This document shows, piece after piece, positions 48,579-57,635 of a DNA stretch of 64,000 nucleotides (within the stretch, counting starts at the first letter, position 1; every line of letters starts with the position of its first letter). Both the position numbers and the translations under genes were made by a program. Under the pieces are notes generated by a model, which saw only the letters and a list, made by a program, of their open reading frames with translations, was not told the DNA's origin and made no database searches. The stretch comes from Verrucosispora sioxanthis (GTDB lineage: Bacteria; Actinomycetota; Actinomycetes; Mycobacteriales; Micromonosporaceae). Where the stretch lies: NCBI RefSeq assembly GCF_010560025.1, contig NZ_SAIY01000001.1:1-64000 (forward strand). Direction: 5' to 3'.

Positions 48579-49463
48579 ATGCGACGATGGCTGACCGGAG
48601 TCGCCCTGGCGACCGTGGTGGCGCTGGTGGCGACCGGCTGCACCAGGCCGGCCGGCACCGATGGTGATCTGGTCGACGACTGGGCGTCGATGGGCGCACC
48701 GGCGGTGTCCACGCCCGGCTCCGGCACCTGCCACGGGCAGCCGCAGGAGGTCGGCTACCTCAGCGCGTACGCACCGGTGGATTGCGCGCAGCCGCACCGG
48801 GCCGAAACCCTCCACGTCGGAACGCTCACCGAAGCGACCGGGGCCCGGCTGCCGGCGGTCGGCAGCAAGGGGATGCGCGCCGCGTTCGGCGAATGCGACC
48901 GCGAGGTCCGCGAGACACTGGGCGGCGACTGGCGCGGCGCCCGGATCGGGCTCACCGTCGTCCTACCCTCGCCGCAGGCGTGGACCGGTGGCGCCCGGTG
49001 GTTCCGCTGCGACGTCCACGAGCTGCGCGGGCTCGACACCCCGATACCGGTACGACGCACGGCCAGCCTGGCCGGTGCGCTGGACGGGTCGTCGCCGCTG
49101 CGGCACGGCTGCTTCAACGCCCGCACCGAGGGCGACGAGGTGACCGAGATGGTCGCCGTCAAGTGCACCGCGAAGCATCGGGCCGAGTTCGTGGGTCTGT
49201 GGCAGGCACCGGAGAGCATCTGGTCGGAGTTCCTGGAAAACCCGGGGCGGAGCCACCGCGGTTGCCGCAGCGCCATCGCCCGCTACGCCAAGGTGCCGGA
49301 CGACGGCAACCTCCAGTACCGGGTCGGCACCATCTTCTACCACCCGTCGGAAGGCGAGTGGCGCAGCGGCAACCGGTCGGTGCAATGCTTCCTCTGGATG
49401 AGCGACCGCACCCTGACCCGATCGGTGAAGGGCGCCGGCACTCAAGCCCTCCCGATCACCTGA
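48579..49463 (+). CDS. Septum-formation-domain lipoprotein 2
   Basis: 294 residues from ATG 48579 (GGAGG-like site at 48565-48570). Lipobox ATGC (VALVATGCTRP). It shares with its neighbour MRRWL, GTDGDL-DDW, the Cys pattern (VDCAQPHRAETLHVG, RWFRCDVHE, VKCTAKHRAEFVGL) and the end T-R/M-S/R-V-K-G-G-Q-x-L-P-x-T. The pair is a tandem duplication that has diverged substantially, so the two may bind different partners. Confidence 0.8.
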   Translation: MRRWLTGVALATVVALVATGCTRPAGTDGDLVDDWASMGAPAVSTPGSGTCHGQPQEVGYLSAYAPVDCAQPHRAETLHVGTLTEATGARLPAVGSKGMRAAFGECDREVRETLGGDWRGARIGLTVVLPSPQAWTGGARWFRCDVHELRGLDTPIPVRRTASLAGALDGSSPLRHGCFNARTEGDEVTEMVAVKCTAKHRAEFVGLWQAPESIWSEFLENPGRSHRGCRSAIARYAKVPDDGNLQYRVGTIFYHPSEGEWRSGNRSVQCFLWMSDRTLTRSVKGAGTQALPIT

Positions 49464-49532
49464 GCCACCGTCACCTGCCCCAGCCCCCAGCGATGGTCGC
49501 GGCACCACCGCGGTCGCGGCACCTCGCCGGGT

Positions 49533-49579
49533 GAATCTTGGACAGAATCCGTTAGCGAAGAACGGAAACTGTCCAAGAT
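49533..49579. terminator. Long bidirectional terminator after the lipoprotein pair
   Basis: Twenty-base arms, AATCTTGGACAGAATCCGTT (49533-49552) and 49560-49579, with two mismatches and a seven-base loop. Between the lipoprotein gene (+) and the convergent DUF397 gene (-). AT content is far above the flanks. Confidence 0.75.
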
Positions 49580-49658
49580 TTCAGCGTGGTACCCGAATCA
49601 TCGGGCGATGGTGATGGGGGTTGCGTGGCTGCGCTCGCGATGAAGCGCCCGGGTCGGG

Positions 49659-49853
49659 TCAGGACCGGCCGGCGGCCCGGGCGACGAACGCCTGCCAGGC
49701 CGCTGGAGCGAAGACCAACGCCGGACCGGTCCGGTCCTTCGAGTCGCGGACACCGACGACGCCGGGAAGATTGTCGGCGACCTCGACACAGTCGCCACCG
49801 TTCGAGCTGCTACGGGTGCTTGTGCGCCACACGGCGCCGGTCAGGTCAGCCAT
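49659..49853 (-). CDS. DUF397 protein
   Basis: 64 residues, with the family hallmarks W-R-T-S-T-R-S-S-S-N-G-G-D-C-V-E-V-A and VVGVRDSKDRTGPALVFAPA then W-Q-A-F. It overlaps the 3' end of the upstream regulator by 13 bases in another frame. DUF397 proteins are almost always encoded beside DUF5753 helix-turn-helix regulators in actinobacteria and are thought to be their small partners (BldB/WhiJ or Scr1-like systems). Confidence 0.93.
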   Translation of the reverse strand: MADLTGAVWRTSTRSSSNGGDCVEVADNLPGVVGVRDSKDRTGPALVFAPAAWQAFVARAAGRS

Positions 49854-50587
49854 GATCGTGCCTCAAGGAAGTCGATGGTCTGGCGGCGCGGCAGCGCCAC
49901 CGAGCGCAGCGTATCCCAAATGGACCAGAGCGCGGCGGTGTCGTTGGTCAGCCGGCCGGCGGCCTGGTCGTCCAGGTACGCGACGTCGCCGTCCTCCGTC
50001 GTGGCGATGACGAACGGCCCCGCCTGCCCGGGGTGCAGGCCGGCGTCGAGCGGCAGTACGTGCAGCAGGATGTTGGGAGGCTGCGCCAACCGCACCAGGT
50101 GATCCAGCTGCGGGTGCATGATGTCCGGGGCGCCGCGACGAAGCGCGAACTCGTCGATGACCGCGACGAAGAGCGGCGGTTTGCGCCGTTCCAGGACCGA
50201 CGACTGCCGGCGCATCCGGGTCTCGACGTAACCGGCCACCTCGTCCGGGGCGAGCAGGCCGCTGCTGAGCACCGCCGAGGCGTACTCGGGGGTCTGCAAC
50301 AGGCCCGGGATGACCGCGACTTGAAAGGATCGCAGCGCGGTGGCCTGGAGTTCCGTCTCCACCCAGGGCCGGAGCCAGGACGGCTCGCGCCGCTTCAAAA
50401 CGTCCGGCCAGATGTCCTCGATGTCCCGCCCTAGTGCCGCAGCCGCCGCCGCGCGGTGTCGGGGATGCGGCACGCGCCCCGGGGCAACCCACCGCGCGAC
50501 CGTCTTGGGATCCACGCCTACCTGTTCGGCGAGACTCTCGGCGGTCTCTCCCGCGTCCGCCATGGCTGCCCTCAGCGCCTGATTCAT
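49841..50587 (-). CDS. Helix-turn-helix regulator with DUF5753 domain
   Basis: 248 residues. N-terminal XRE-type helix-turn-helix (about 1-58: AGETAESLAEQVGVDPKTVA then R-W-V-A-P-G-R), then an inserted W-P-D-V region and a DUF5753 domain (from about 70: TALRSFQVAVIPGLLQTPEY, VAVIDEFALRRGAPDI and FVIATTEDGDVAYLDDQAAG). This is the Scr1/WhiJ-like regulator group, paired with the overlapping DUF397. It probably represses its own and nearby genes; the divergent small ORFs at 50.8 kb may be the target. Confidence 0.93.
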   Translation of the reverse strand: MNQALRAAMADAGETAESLAEQVGVDPKTVARWVAPGRVPHPRHRAAAAAALGRDIEDIWPDVLKRREPSWLRPWVETELQATALRSFQVAVIPGLLQTPEYASAVLSSGLLAPDEVAGYVETRMRRQSSVLERRKPPLFVAVIDEFALRRGAPDIMHPQLDHLVRLAQPPNILLHVLPLDAGLHPGQAGPFVIATTEDGDVAYLDDQAAGRLTNDTAALWSIWDTLRSVALPRRQTIDFLEARSWLT

Positions 50588-50788
50588 GCCCGCCCTCCCA
50601 CATGACGTCCTTGACGTCTGAAGAACCTATGCCTACGCCCTGTAGTCGTCCACATTCGCCACGCGATGGTTCTCGTGGGCGGCGCGTGCGGGCCTTGGGA
50701 CGGCAATCCCGCTCGCCGGGTCGCCGGGGGTCGCCCCTGGGCGAGCAGACCGGGGCGACCCCCTCCAACCACGACGGAGGAGGCAACC

Positions 50789-51117
50789 ATGTCCGTGCAG
50801 AAGCCGGCGCGTGGCAGGTGACCGGACGGGAGGGCGGAGCACCCCGGGTCCGTCCCGGCGTGTACCTCCTGGCCCGGGAAGCATCCCCGCAGTTCCACCA
50901 ACCGATCCTGGTCCGGGTGATCCGGCACTTGGAACGCGCGACGTACGACGGGTGGGCCTGGGTCGACGTCTACCAGCTCGATCGGCACGGGGACGCGACG
51001 CAGCGGCGGGCGCTGTTCCTGCGGCCGGCGGGGATGCGGCCGGTGAACGTCCCGCCCGTCCCGTACGCCGAGCGTCGCTCCCGGCCCCGCTCCGGCGTCG
51101 CGAGCGTGACCGGATGA
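50789..51117 (+). CDS. Small conserved protein (one-base frameshift as sequenced)
   Basis: ATG 50789 has an excellent site, GGAGGAGG, five bases upstream, and reads MSVQKPARGR before TGA. One missing base near 50811 would continue W-Q-V-T-G-R-E-G-G-A-P-R and the rest of an open frame: RVRPGVYLLAREASPQFHQP, ILVRVIRHLERATYDGWAWV, DVYQLDRHGDA then a C-terminus to 51117. Restored length about 109 residues. Soluble, no domain I can name. Coupled by a 4-base overlap to the next gene and divergent from the DUF5753 regulator. Confidence 0.65.
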
Positions 51118-51371
51118 ACGGCCGGATCGAGGCACACGTCCCGTCCCGCCCGACGTGGCGGTGCCGGGCCTGCGGGGTTGCCTGGCCCTGCTCGCCGGCG
51201 AAGCTGAATCTGCTCGCCGTGTACCGGGAGGACAAGCCGGCGCTCATGGTGCACCTGGTGGAGTTGCGCGAAGAGGCCGCCGAGCAGCTTGCCGGGCTGG
51301 AGCCCGGCGGACAGTTCCCGGATCTGCACCGACGGTTCACGGATTGGGTTCCCGTCCGGTCCGCCGAATAG
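51114..51371 (+). CDS. Small conserved Cys-containing protein
   Basis: 85 residues from ATG 51114 (ATGA overlap). It begins MNGRIEAHVPSRPTWRCRAC then GVAWPCSPAKLNLLAVYRED. The W-x-C-x-x-C-x-x-x-W-P-C arrangement could bind a metal, though only three Cys are present. The remainder is helical (LVELREEAAEQLAGLEPGGQ). Similar short proteins sit beside DUF397/DUF5753 genes in related bacteria, from memory. Function unknown. Confidence 0.7.
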   Translation: MNGRIEAHVPSRPTWRCRACGVAWPCSPAKLNLLAVYREDKPALMVHLVELREEAAEQLAGLEPGGQFPDLHRRFTDWVPVRSAE

Positions 51372-51448
51372 CCACCCGCCCCGGGCGCTGCGGCTCTTCC
51401 CCCGACCGCCGCGCCCGAGGCGGGTCCGGGCGGCGACGGGCTCGCGGC

Positions 51449-52851
51449 TCAGGTGCGGCGGAGCAGGGCGAGGAACATGGCGTCGGTGCCGTGCCGGTGC
51501 GGCCACAACTGCACCGTCGGCCCGTCGCCAAGCCCCGGCATGCCGGCCGGCAGCACCGTACGGGCGTCGACGAAGTCGACCGGCACGCCGCTGCGGCGGG
51601 CCGCCTCGGTCACCGTCACGTGCGTCTCCACCGTGTGCGGCGAACAGGTCACGTAGGCCACCACCCCACCCGGCCGGGCCGCCCGCAGCCCGGCGGCGAG
51701 CAACTCACGCTGCAACCGGGTCAGGGCGGACAGGTCGGACGGCTGACGCCGCCAGCGCGACTCCGGGCGGCGGCGCAGCGAGCCGAGCCCGGTGCACGGC
51801 GCGTCGACGAGCACCCGGTCGAAGTGTTCCTCCGGCAGTTTCGGCTCGGTGCCCACCAGCCGGCCGTCGGTGTTCAGCACGGTCACCGGCAGCCCTCGGG
51901 TGGCACCGGCGACCAGCCGGGCCCGGTGCTCGGCCACCTCCACGGCGGTCAGTCGGGCGTCCCGCTGCACGGCGAGGGCACCGAGCAGACCCGACTTGCC
52001 GCCCGGGCCGGCGCACAGGTCGAGCCATCGGCCGTCCGGGCCGTCCACCGGTGCCAGGGCGAGCGCGTTCGCGACCAGTTGGGAGCCCTCGTCCTGGACG
52101 TGGGCCCGGCCGTCGGCCACCGCCGCCAGCTCACCCGGCGCGCCACCGGCGAGGTAGACCGCGTACGGCGAGAAGGCACCGGGCGCGCCGCCCACCTCGT
52201 CGGCGAGGTCGACCGGGTCAATCAGGCCGGGCCGGGCACACAGGTGCACCGGCGGCCGCTCGTTGTCCTCGATCAGCAGGCGGGTGGTCTCGCCGAGGTC
52301 ACCACCGAGCGCCTCGTTGAAGGCCCGCACGATCCACTGTGGATGGCTGTAGGCCAGCGCGAGGTGACCGATCGGGTCGCTCTCGACCGCCGGTGCCAGT
52401 CGGGTCACCCATTCGTCGAGGTCGCGGGTGGCGACCTCGCGCAGCACCGCGTTGGCGAAACCGGTGGCACCCTGACCGACCGCCCGGACCAGGTCGACGG
52501 TGGCGGAGACCGCCGCGTGCGCCGGCACCCGGGTGTGCAGCAGCTGGTACGCGCCGATGCGCAGCGCGTCGCGGACCGGCGGGTCGATCCGCTGCACGTC
52601 CCGTCCGGCCGCGGCGGTCAGGACCGCGTCGAGCGTGCCGAGATGACGCAGGGTGCCGTAGGTCAGTTCGGTGGCGAAGGCGGCGTCCCGGCCGAACAGT
52701 CCCGCGTCGGTCAGGATCGCCGGCAGCACCAGGTTGGCGTACGCGTCGTCGCGGTGCACCGCCGCGACCGCCTCGTACGCCGCGTACCGTGGCCGGTCGA
52801 CCGGCGGCCGCCCGCGACGCTCTCCGCTGCGGCGGGCGGCGGTCTCCTCAC
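51449..52851 (-). CDS. rsmB: 16S rRNA (cytosine-5) methyltransferase RsmB
   Basis: Methylates C967-type positions in 16S rRNA with SAM. N-terminal NusB-like domain ([40 protein letters not shown]), then the Rossmann methyltransferase with SAM loop [32 protein letters not shown] (catalytic Cys in P-C) and [14 protein letters not shown] (the second catalytic Cys). A GTG at 52851 overlaps the fmt stop as GTGA, but it is in another frame, so one base is probably missing in the first ~60 bases (length 1403 leaves remainder 2). Confidence 0.92.
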
Positions 52852-53773
52852 GCGAACTCCTCCCCGGCGCCGACCCGGGCACCGCGCGCCCAGTCGGTCG
52901 CCGGCATGGCCCGCTTGCCGGCCGCGCGCACCTCGCCGAGGCGCACCGGGACGGTGGCCGTGCCGGCCAGCACCCGCGCCTTCTCCACGAGCAGCTCACC
53001 GGGCTTGAGGTCGGGCGCGTCCGGTGCCGGGTGACCGGGCCGAGCTTCACCCGCTCGTCCCGGAAGGTCGTCCACGGCCCGGGAGCCGGGGTGCAGGCCC
53101 GGATGCGCCGGTCCACCGCGAAGGCCGGGTCACCCCAGCGCACCCGGGCGTCCTCCACGGTCAGCTTCGGGGCCAGCGAGACTCCGTCGGCCGGCTGCGG
53201 CTCGGCCCTGGCGGTGCCGTCCTCCAGCGCGTCAAGCACCGCGACCAGCAGTCCGGCGCCGCTGTGCGCCAAGCGCTCCAGCAGGTCACCGGAGGTGTCC
53301 CCGGGCCGGATCTCGTCGGTGAGCGTGCCGTAGACCGGGCCGGTGTCCAGCCCCTCCTCCAAGTGGAAGACGCTGGCTCCGGTCAGCTCGTCGCCGTGCA
53401 GTACCGCGTGCTGCACGGGTGCGGCGCCCCGCCAGGCCGGCAGCAGCGAGAAGTGCAGGTTCACCCAGCCGTGCCGGGGAATCTCCAGCGCGACCGGCGG
53501 CACCAGCGCGCCGTAGGCGACCACCGGAACGCAGTCCGGCGCCAGCTCGCGCAGCCGGTCCAGGAACTCCGGCTCACGCGGACGCGCCGGGGTCAGCACC
53601 TCGACACCCCGCTCGTCGGCCCAGGCGCCGACCGGGGAGCGGACCAGCCCCCGACCACGCCCGGCGGGCGCGTCCGGCCGGGTGACCACGGCGACCAGCT
53701 CGTGCCGGGAGTCGGCTACGGCGGCCAGGGCCGGAACGGCGACGGCCGGCGTACCAGCGAAGATCACCCGCAC
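52848..53773 (-). CDS. fmt: Methionyl-tRNA formyltransferase (one-base frameshift as sequenced)
   Basis: Formylates initiator Met-tRNA. Begins [20 protein letters not shown]. The catalytic region reads [20 protein letters not shown] then [18 protein letters not shown] (Asn, His, Asp of the 10-formyl-THF site). The frame slips near 53030, where one C is missing; the true C-terminal OB domain, [20 protein letters not shown] to [20 protein letters not shown], follows and stops at 52848. As printed, the slip fuses fmt to rsmB in one 774-codon frame, an artefact. Restored length about 308. Confidence 0.93.
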
Positions 53774-53777
53774 CCGG

Positions 53778-54338
53778 TCACCGCCCCAGACCGAAGGGGC
53801 TGCCGGCGGCGTGCGGGCTCAGCTTGACCGTCGGCGGGGCGGCGGCGTCGTACCACTCGGCCTGACGGATCGCCTTCATCGCCTCCTTGCGACCGGCCGG
53901 ATCCAGCCGGTCGAGGAAGAGCACCCCGTCGAGGTGGTCGGTCTCGTGCTGCACGCAGCGGGCCATCAACCCGGTGCCGACGATCTGCATCGGGTCGCCG
54001 TAGCCGTTGAAGCCCTTGGCGATCACGTTCTGCCGGCGCTTGGTGTCGAAGTAGAGCCCGGGAATGGACAGGCACCCCTCCGGGCCGTCCTGCTCCTCCT
54101 CGTCGGGAAACTCCAGCACCGGGTTCACCAGGTGGCCGAGCACGTCGTCGACGTCGAAGGTGAACACCCGCAGGCCCACACCCAGTTGCGGCGCGGCGAG
54201 ACCGGCGCCGCCCTGCTCACGCATGGTGTCGGTCAGGTCCTCGACGAGCTTGCGCAGCTCGACGTCGAAGTCGACCACCGGATCGGCCGGCGTGCGCAGC
54301 ACCGGATCCCCGAACAGACGGATGGGCTGGACGGTCAC
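53778..54338 (-). CDS. def: Peptide deformylase
   Basis: Removes the N-formyl group from new proteins; metalloenzyme. 186 residues from GTG 54338 (AAGGAG nine bases upstream). Motif 1 [16 protein letters not shown], motif 2 [17 protein letters not shown] (metal Cys), motif 3 [16 protein letters not shown] (two His and the catalytic Glu). Directly upstream of fmt, the reverse reaction partner, with a four-base gap. Confidence 0.96.
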   Translation of the reverse strand: MTVQPIRLFGDPVLRTPADPVVDFDVELRKLVEDLTDTMREQGGAGLAAPQLGVGLRVFTFDVDDVLGHLVNPVLEFPDEEEQDGPEGCLSIPGLYFDTKRRQNVIAKGFNGYGDPMQIVGTGLMARCVQHETDHLDGVLFLDRLDPAGRKEAMKAIRQAEWYDAAAPPTVKLSPHAAGSPFGLGR

Positions 54339-54419
54339 GCGGGTTGGCTCCTTCACGGCGGGACGGTAGTGCCGTACCAGTCTACGGACTGCCGGTGGCC
54401 GCGCCGGCCGGCGGCAGGC

Positions 54420-55400
54420 TCAGCCGGCGGGACTCTCGCCGGCGAGCACCGCGTCGCCGGCGAGCAGGGCGTGCTCGGGCAGCGGCAGGTGCAGGTCGTG
54501 GGCCGCCTCCCAGTCGTGGATCACGCTGGGGCGGGCCTGCGCGACGAAGTAGTCGATCGCGCTCACCCCACCGACCACCGGCTCCTCGACCTCGGCGACC
54601 AGCCGGCCCGCCACCAGCCGGGAGCCGCTGCGCAGTGCGGCGCTGAGTCGGCGGTGCCCGTTGACCACGAAGAAGTACTCGCCGGTGTACCCGATCTCCA
54701 GGGGCTCCAGGCCGGTCTCACCGTCGGCGGCGGCCTCGCTGGCGTGGGTCGGGTCCCACATGCCGCGCAACCCGGTGATGTCCTCGGTCGGGTAGACCCG
54801 GCCCGGGTCGAGCAGCAGCAGCGGCGGGGTACCACGCAGCACCTCCGGCGCCAGCCGCCCCTCGTACGCGTCGACGATGCGTTCGATCACCTCGTCGGCG
54901 GACGCCCGGGTGGTGTCGCAGATCAGGTCGTAGTTACGCAGCCGGGCCTTGTCCACGCCGTACCGGACCAGGAACCGGCCACGCTCGCTCTCGCTGCGTT
55001 CCCTGAGCTTCGCCTTCGCCTCGTCGAGTGAGGTGTAGCTCTCGGCCGGCCCGGAGGGGCGCAGCAGGACCCGGCGGGCGGCCTCCCCCGGCTCGGTGAT
55101 CATGTGCACCTTGAGGGCGTCGGTGAAGAAGTGCCAGGCCAGCCGGGAGTCCATGACCAGGCTCTCCCCGGAGGCGGCGATGTCGCGCTGGAGCTGGTCG
55201 ACATAGCCGTCGACGGCCTGGTCCAGCTCGGCGTGCAGATTCAGCTGGAGCGCGGTCATCTGCCGCTCCTGGGCCATCTTCCGGTAGAGGTCACCGACGC
55301 TGACCCGGCGCAGGCCGAGCCGCTTGGCGATCTCGACGGAGACGGTGCTCTTCCCGCTGCCCAGGTCACCGTTGAAGACGATCGACTGACGAACGGTCAC
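54420..55400 (-). CDS. Cytidylate-kinase-like P-loop protein fused to a ParB/Srx-like domain
   Basis: 326 residues from GTG 55400. N-terminal ~190 residues: P-loop GDLGSGKSTVSVEIAKRLG, RVSVGDLYRKMAQERQMTAL and MDSRLAWHFFTDALKVHMIT, the CMP-kinase-like pattern, with RSESERGRFLVRYGVD in the lid region. The remaining ~130 residues (LLLLDPGRVYPTEDITGLRG, YTGEYFFVVNGHRRLSAALR) contain G-H-R-R inside a beta-turn-helix, like the GxxR/GHHR box of ParB-N and sulfiredoxin folds. No close analogue of this fusion is known to me. Confidence 0.75.
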   Translation of the reverse strand: MTVRQSIVFNGDLGSGKSTVSVEIAKRLGLRRVSVGDLYRKMAQERQMTALQLNLHAELDQAVDGYVDQLQRDIAASGESLVMDSRLAWHFFTDALKVHMITEPGEAARRVLLRPSGPAESYTSLDEAKAKLRERSESERGRFLVRYGVDKARLRNYDLICDTTRASADEVIERIVDAYEGRLAPEVLRGTPPLLLLDPGRVYPTEDITGLRGMWDPTHASEAAADGETGLEPLEIGYTGEYFFVVNGHRRLSAALRSGSRLVAGRLVAEVEEPVVGGVSAIDYFVAQARPSVIHDWEAAHDLHLPLPEHALLAGDAVLAGESPAG

Positions 55401-55670
55401 GACTTGTCCACCCCTGATCACCGGCCGGTTGAGATCATCGATTGCCGCGCCGGACCGACGCGGTACCCGCAGTCGTCGCGCCGCCCTCGGACATCTCCAG
55501 CCCGACCTGGAGTCGCCGTACGCACCGGCATGACGGGCGATGCTACCACCCCGTGCGGGCCGACCTCCGGGACGCGACCCTGAGCGGGCGAGTCGATACT
55601 CACAGTCATGATCGGGTAACATATCGCATCGATTGGGACACCAACCGGTACCCTCCGTCACCGACTGCGG
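55401..55670 (-). other. Intergenic region between priA and the kinase-like gene
   Basis: 270 bases. On the minus strand a TATGTT (about 55617-55622) lies eight bases before an ATG at 55609 that opens a 63-codon frame ending at 55418. This fits a leaderless message but codon use is not distinctive, so I leave it uncalled. Confidence 0.5.
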
Positions 55671-57623
55671 TCAGAACAGCGCGAGCGGATCGACCTGGAT
55701 GCGGACCGGTTCGGCCGCCTTGCGGGCGCTGCGCACCCCGGCCGCCGCGTGCAGCGCACCGGCCATGGCGGCGGCCCTGGCCCTGGGCACCCGTACCAAC
55801 ATCCGCTCCCGCTCGCCGTCGGCCGGCACCGGACCGAGCAGCTCGGCCCCGTCGGGCAGCCGTGCCTGCGCCAACAGGTCGGCGACCGCCACCGGCAGGC
55901 CCGTCACGCTGGCCATCCGCATCGCCGGGGAAAGCCCAGCTCCCGCCGCTCGGCCAGCCGCGGGCCGCGAACCAACCGGCGTCCCAGCGCAGCAGCGCCT
56001 GCACCGGTGCGAGCGCCCCGTCGGCGACCACCACCACCCGCCCCGGCGGAGGCCGGCCGGGCCAGGGCCGCGGCGGCCGTCCAGCGGCGCAGCGCCTCCT
56101 CCCCGGCCCGCAGGTCGGCACGGGTCAGCAACGCCCAGGTGTCCAGCAACAGGACCGCGCCGTAACCGTTGGTCGCCACCGGCTCGGCGCCCGGGGTCGC
56201 GATCACCAGACCGGCGCCACCGGGGACGTCGGCCAGCACCTCCCGGCCGGAGGTGCGCACCGGCACCCCGGGAAGGCCCGCCCCAACTCCTCGGCGGTCC
56301 GCCGGGCACCGGTGACCGAGGCCCGCAGCCGCCGCCCGCCACACCGGGGACAGGCGTACGCGGCAGCGATCCGGGCGCACCAGCGGCAGGCGGCGACCCG
56401 CCGGCCGACGGCAACGCGAGTGGGCCGGCGCAGTGCGGGCAGCGGGCCGGGGTGCGGCAGTCGGCGCAGGCCACCGAGGGCAGGTAGCCGCGCCGAGGCA
56501 CCTGCACCAGGACCGGTGCCTCCGCGCGCAGTGCCTCCCGGGCGGCGGTCCAGGCCAGACTCGGCAGCCGGGCGGTCGCCGCACCGGATCGCGGGCCAGT
56601 TGCGGGTCGTCGCCGGTCGGCACGATCGCTGGGGTACGCGCCCGCAGCACCGCCCGGTCGGCGATCACCTCGCGGGCCCAGCCGGTCTCGACGAGCAACT
56701 GCGCCTCGGCGGTCCGGGCGTGGCCGCCGACGAGTGCGCCGGCCTCCGCCAACTGGGCCGGTGAGCAGCACCTCGCGGGCGTGCGGGTAGGGGCTCGCGG
56801 CTCGGCGTGCAGATCGTCACCGTCGTCCCAGATGGCCACCAGACCCAGCCGGTCGACCGGGGCGAACATGGCCGCCCGGGTGCCGATCACCACCGGGGCG
56901 TCGCCGCGACGGGCCGCCAGGAACGCCCGGTACCGCCGTGCCGGACCGAGGGCGGCCGACAGGCAGACGTGCCGGCCCGCGCCGAGCCGCGCGGTCAGCG
57001 CGGCGTCGAGCCGATCCAGGTCACGCCCGTCGGCGACCACCACCAGTGCCCCCGGCCGGCGGCCACCGTGGCGGCGACGGCGGTGGCGTAGCGAGCCGCC
57101 CAGTCCTCCCCGGCAGCGCCGACCACACCGCCCGGGAGAGCGCCCGTCGGCCAGCGCCCGCAGCAGCGCCGGCCCGGCCGGGTAGTCGCGCCACCCTCCG
57201 GCTCCGGCGAACCTGGCGGATCGGTGGGTGCCGCGTCGCTTCGCGGGGCGTCGGCGGTGGCCTCCTTCTCCACCCGGGCGTGCCGGGGTGGCACCGCCAG
57301 CCGCAGCACGTCGGCCAGGCTGCCGGCGTACCGGTCGGCGACGACCCGGGCCAGCCGGGCCACCTCCGGGGCGAGCACCGGCACCGCAGAGACGACCTTG
57401 TCCAGGTACGCCAGCTTGGGGTGGTCGGATCGTTCGGTCCGCTCCAGCAGCCAGCCGTCGACGAGTTGACCGGCGAAGCGCACCTTGACCCGTACGCCCG
57501 GCACGGCGTCGGCGGAGAGCGCCTGCGGTACCAGGTAGTCGAAGGGACGGTCCAGGTGGGCCAGGGGCACGTCGACGCAGACACGGGCGACCGGCGACCC
57601 GTCAGCGGGCCGCCGGTCGTCAC
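55671..57623 (-). CDS. priA: Primosomal protein PriA (multiple frameshifts as sequenced)
   Basis: Replication-restart protein. The frame is broken several times. Pieces in order: VPLAHLDRPFDYLVPQALSA (3'-DNA-binding domain), EDWAARYATAVAATVAAG, VVVADGRDLDRLDAALTARL, APVVIGTRAAMFAPVDRLGL, LVAIWDDGDDLHAEPRAP (D-D-G-D-D replaces DEEH, as in helicase-dead actinobacterial PriA), PVLVQVPRRGYLPSVACADC (zinc cysteines), and a C-terminal LPDGAELLGPVPADGERERM. I count at least seven one-base losses, most in G/C runs. Start near GTG 57623 (12 bases after metK) or 57570. Confidence 0.9.
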
Positions 57624-57635
57624 GCCGGGTGGTTG

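Noticed and set aside
51449..53773. Apparent Fmt-RsmB fusion protein of 774 residues
   Set aside because: Created by a missing base in fmt near 53030; the true Fmt C-terminus and stop at 52848 lie in another frame.
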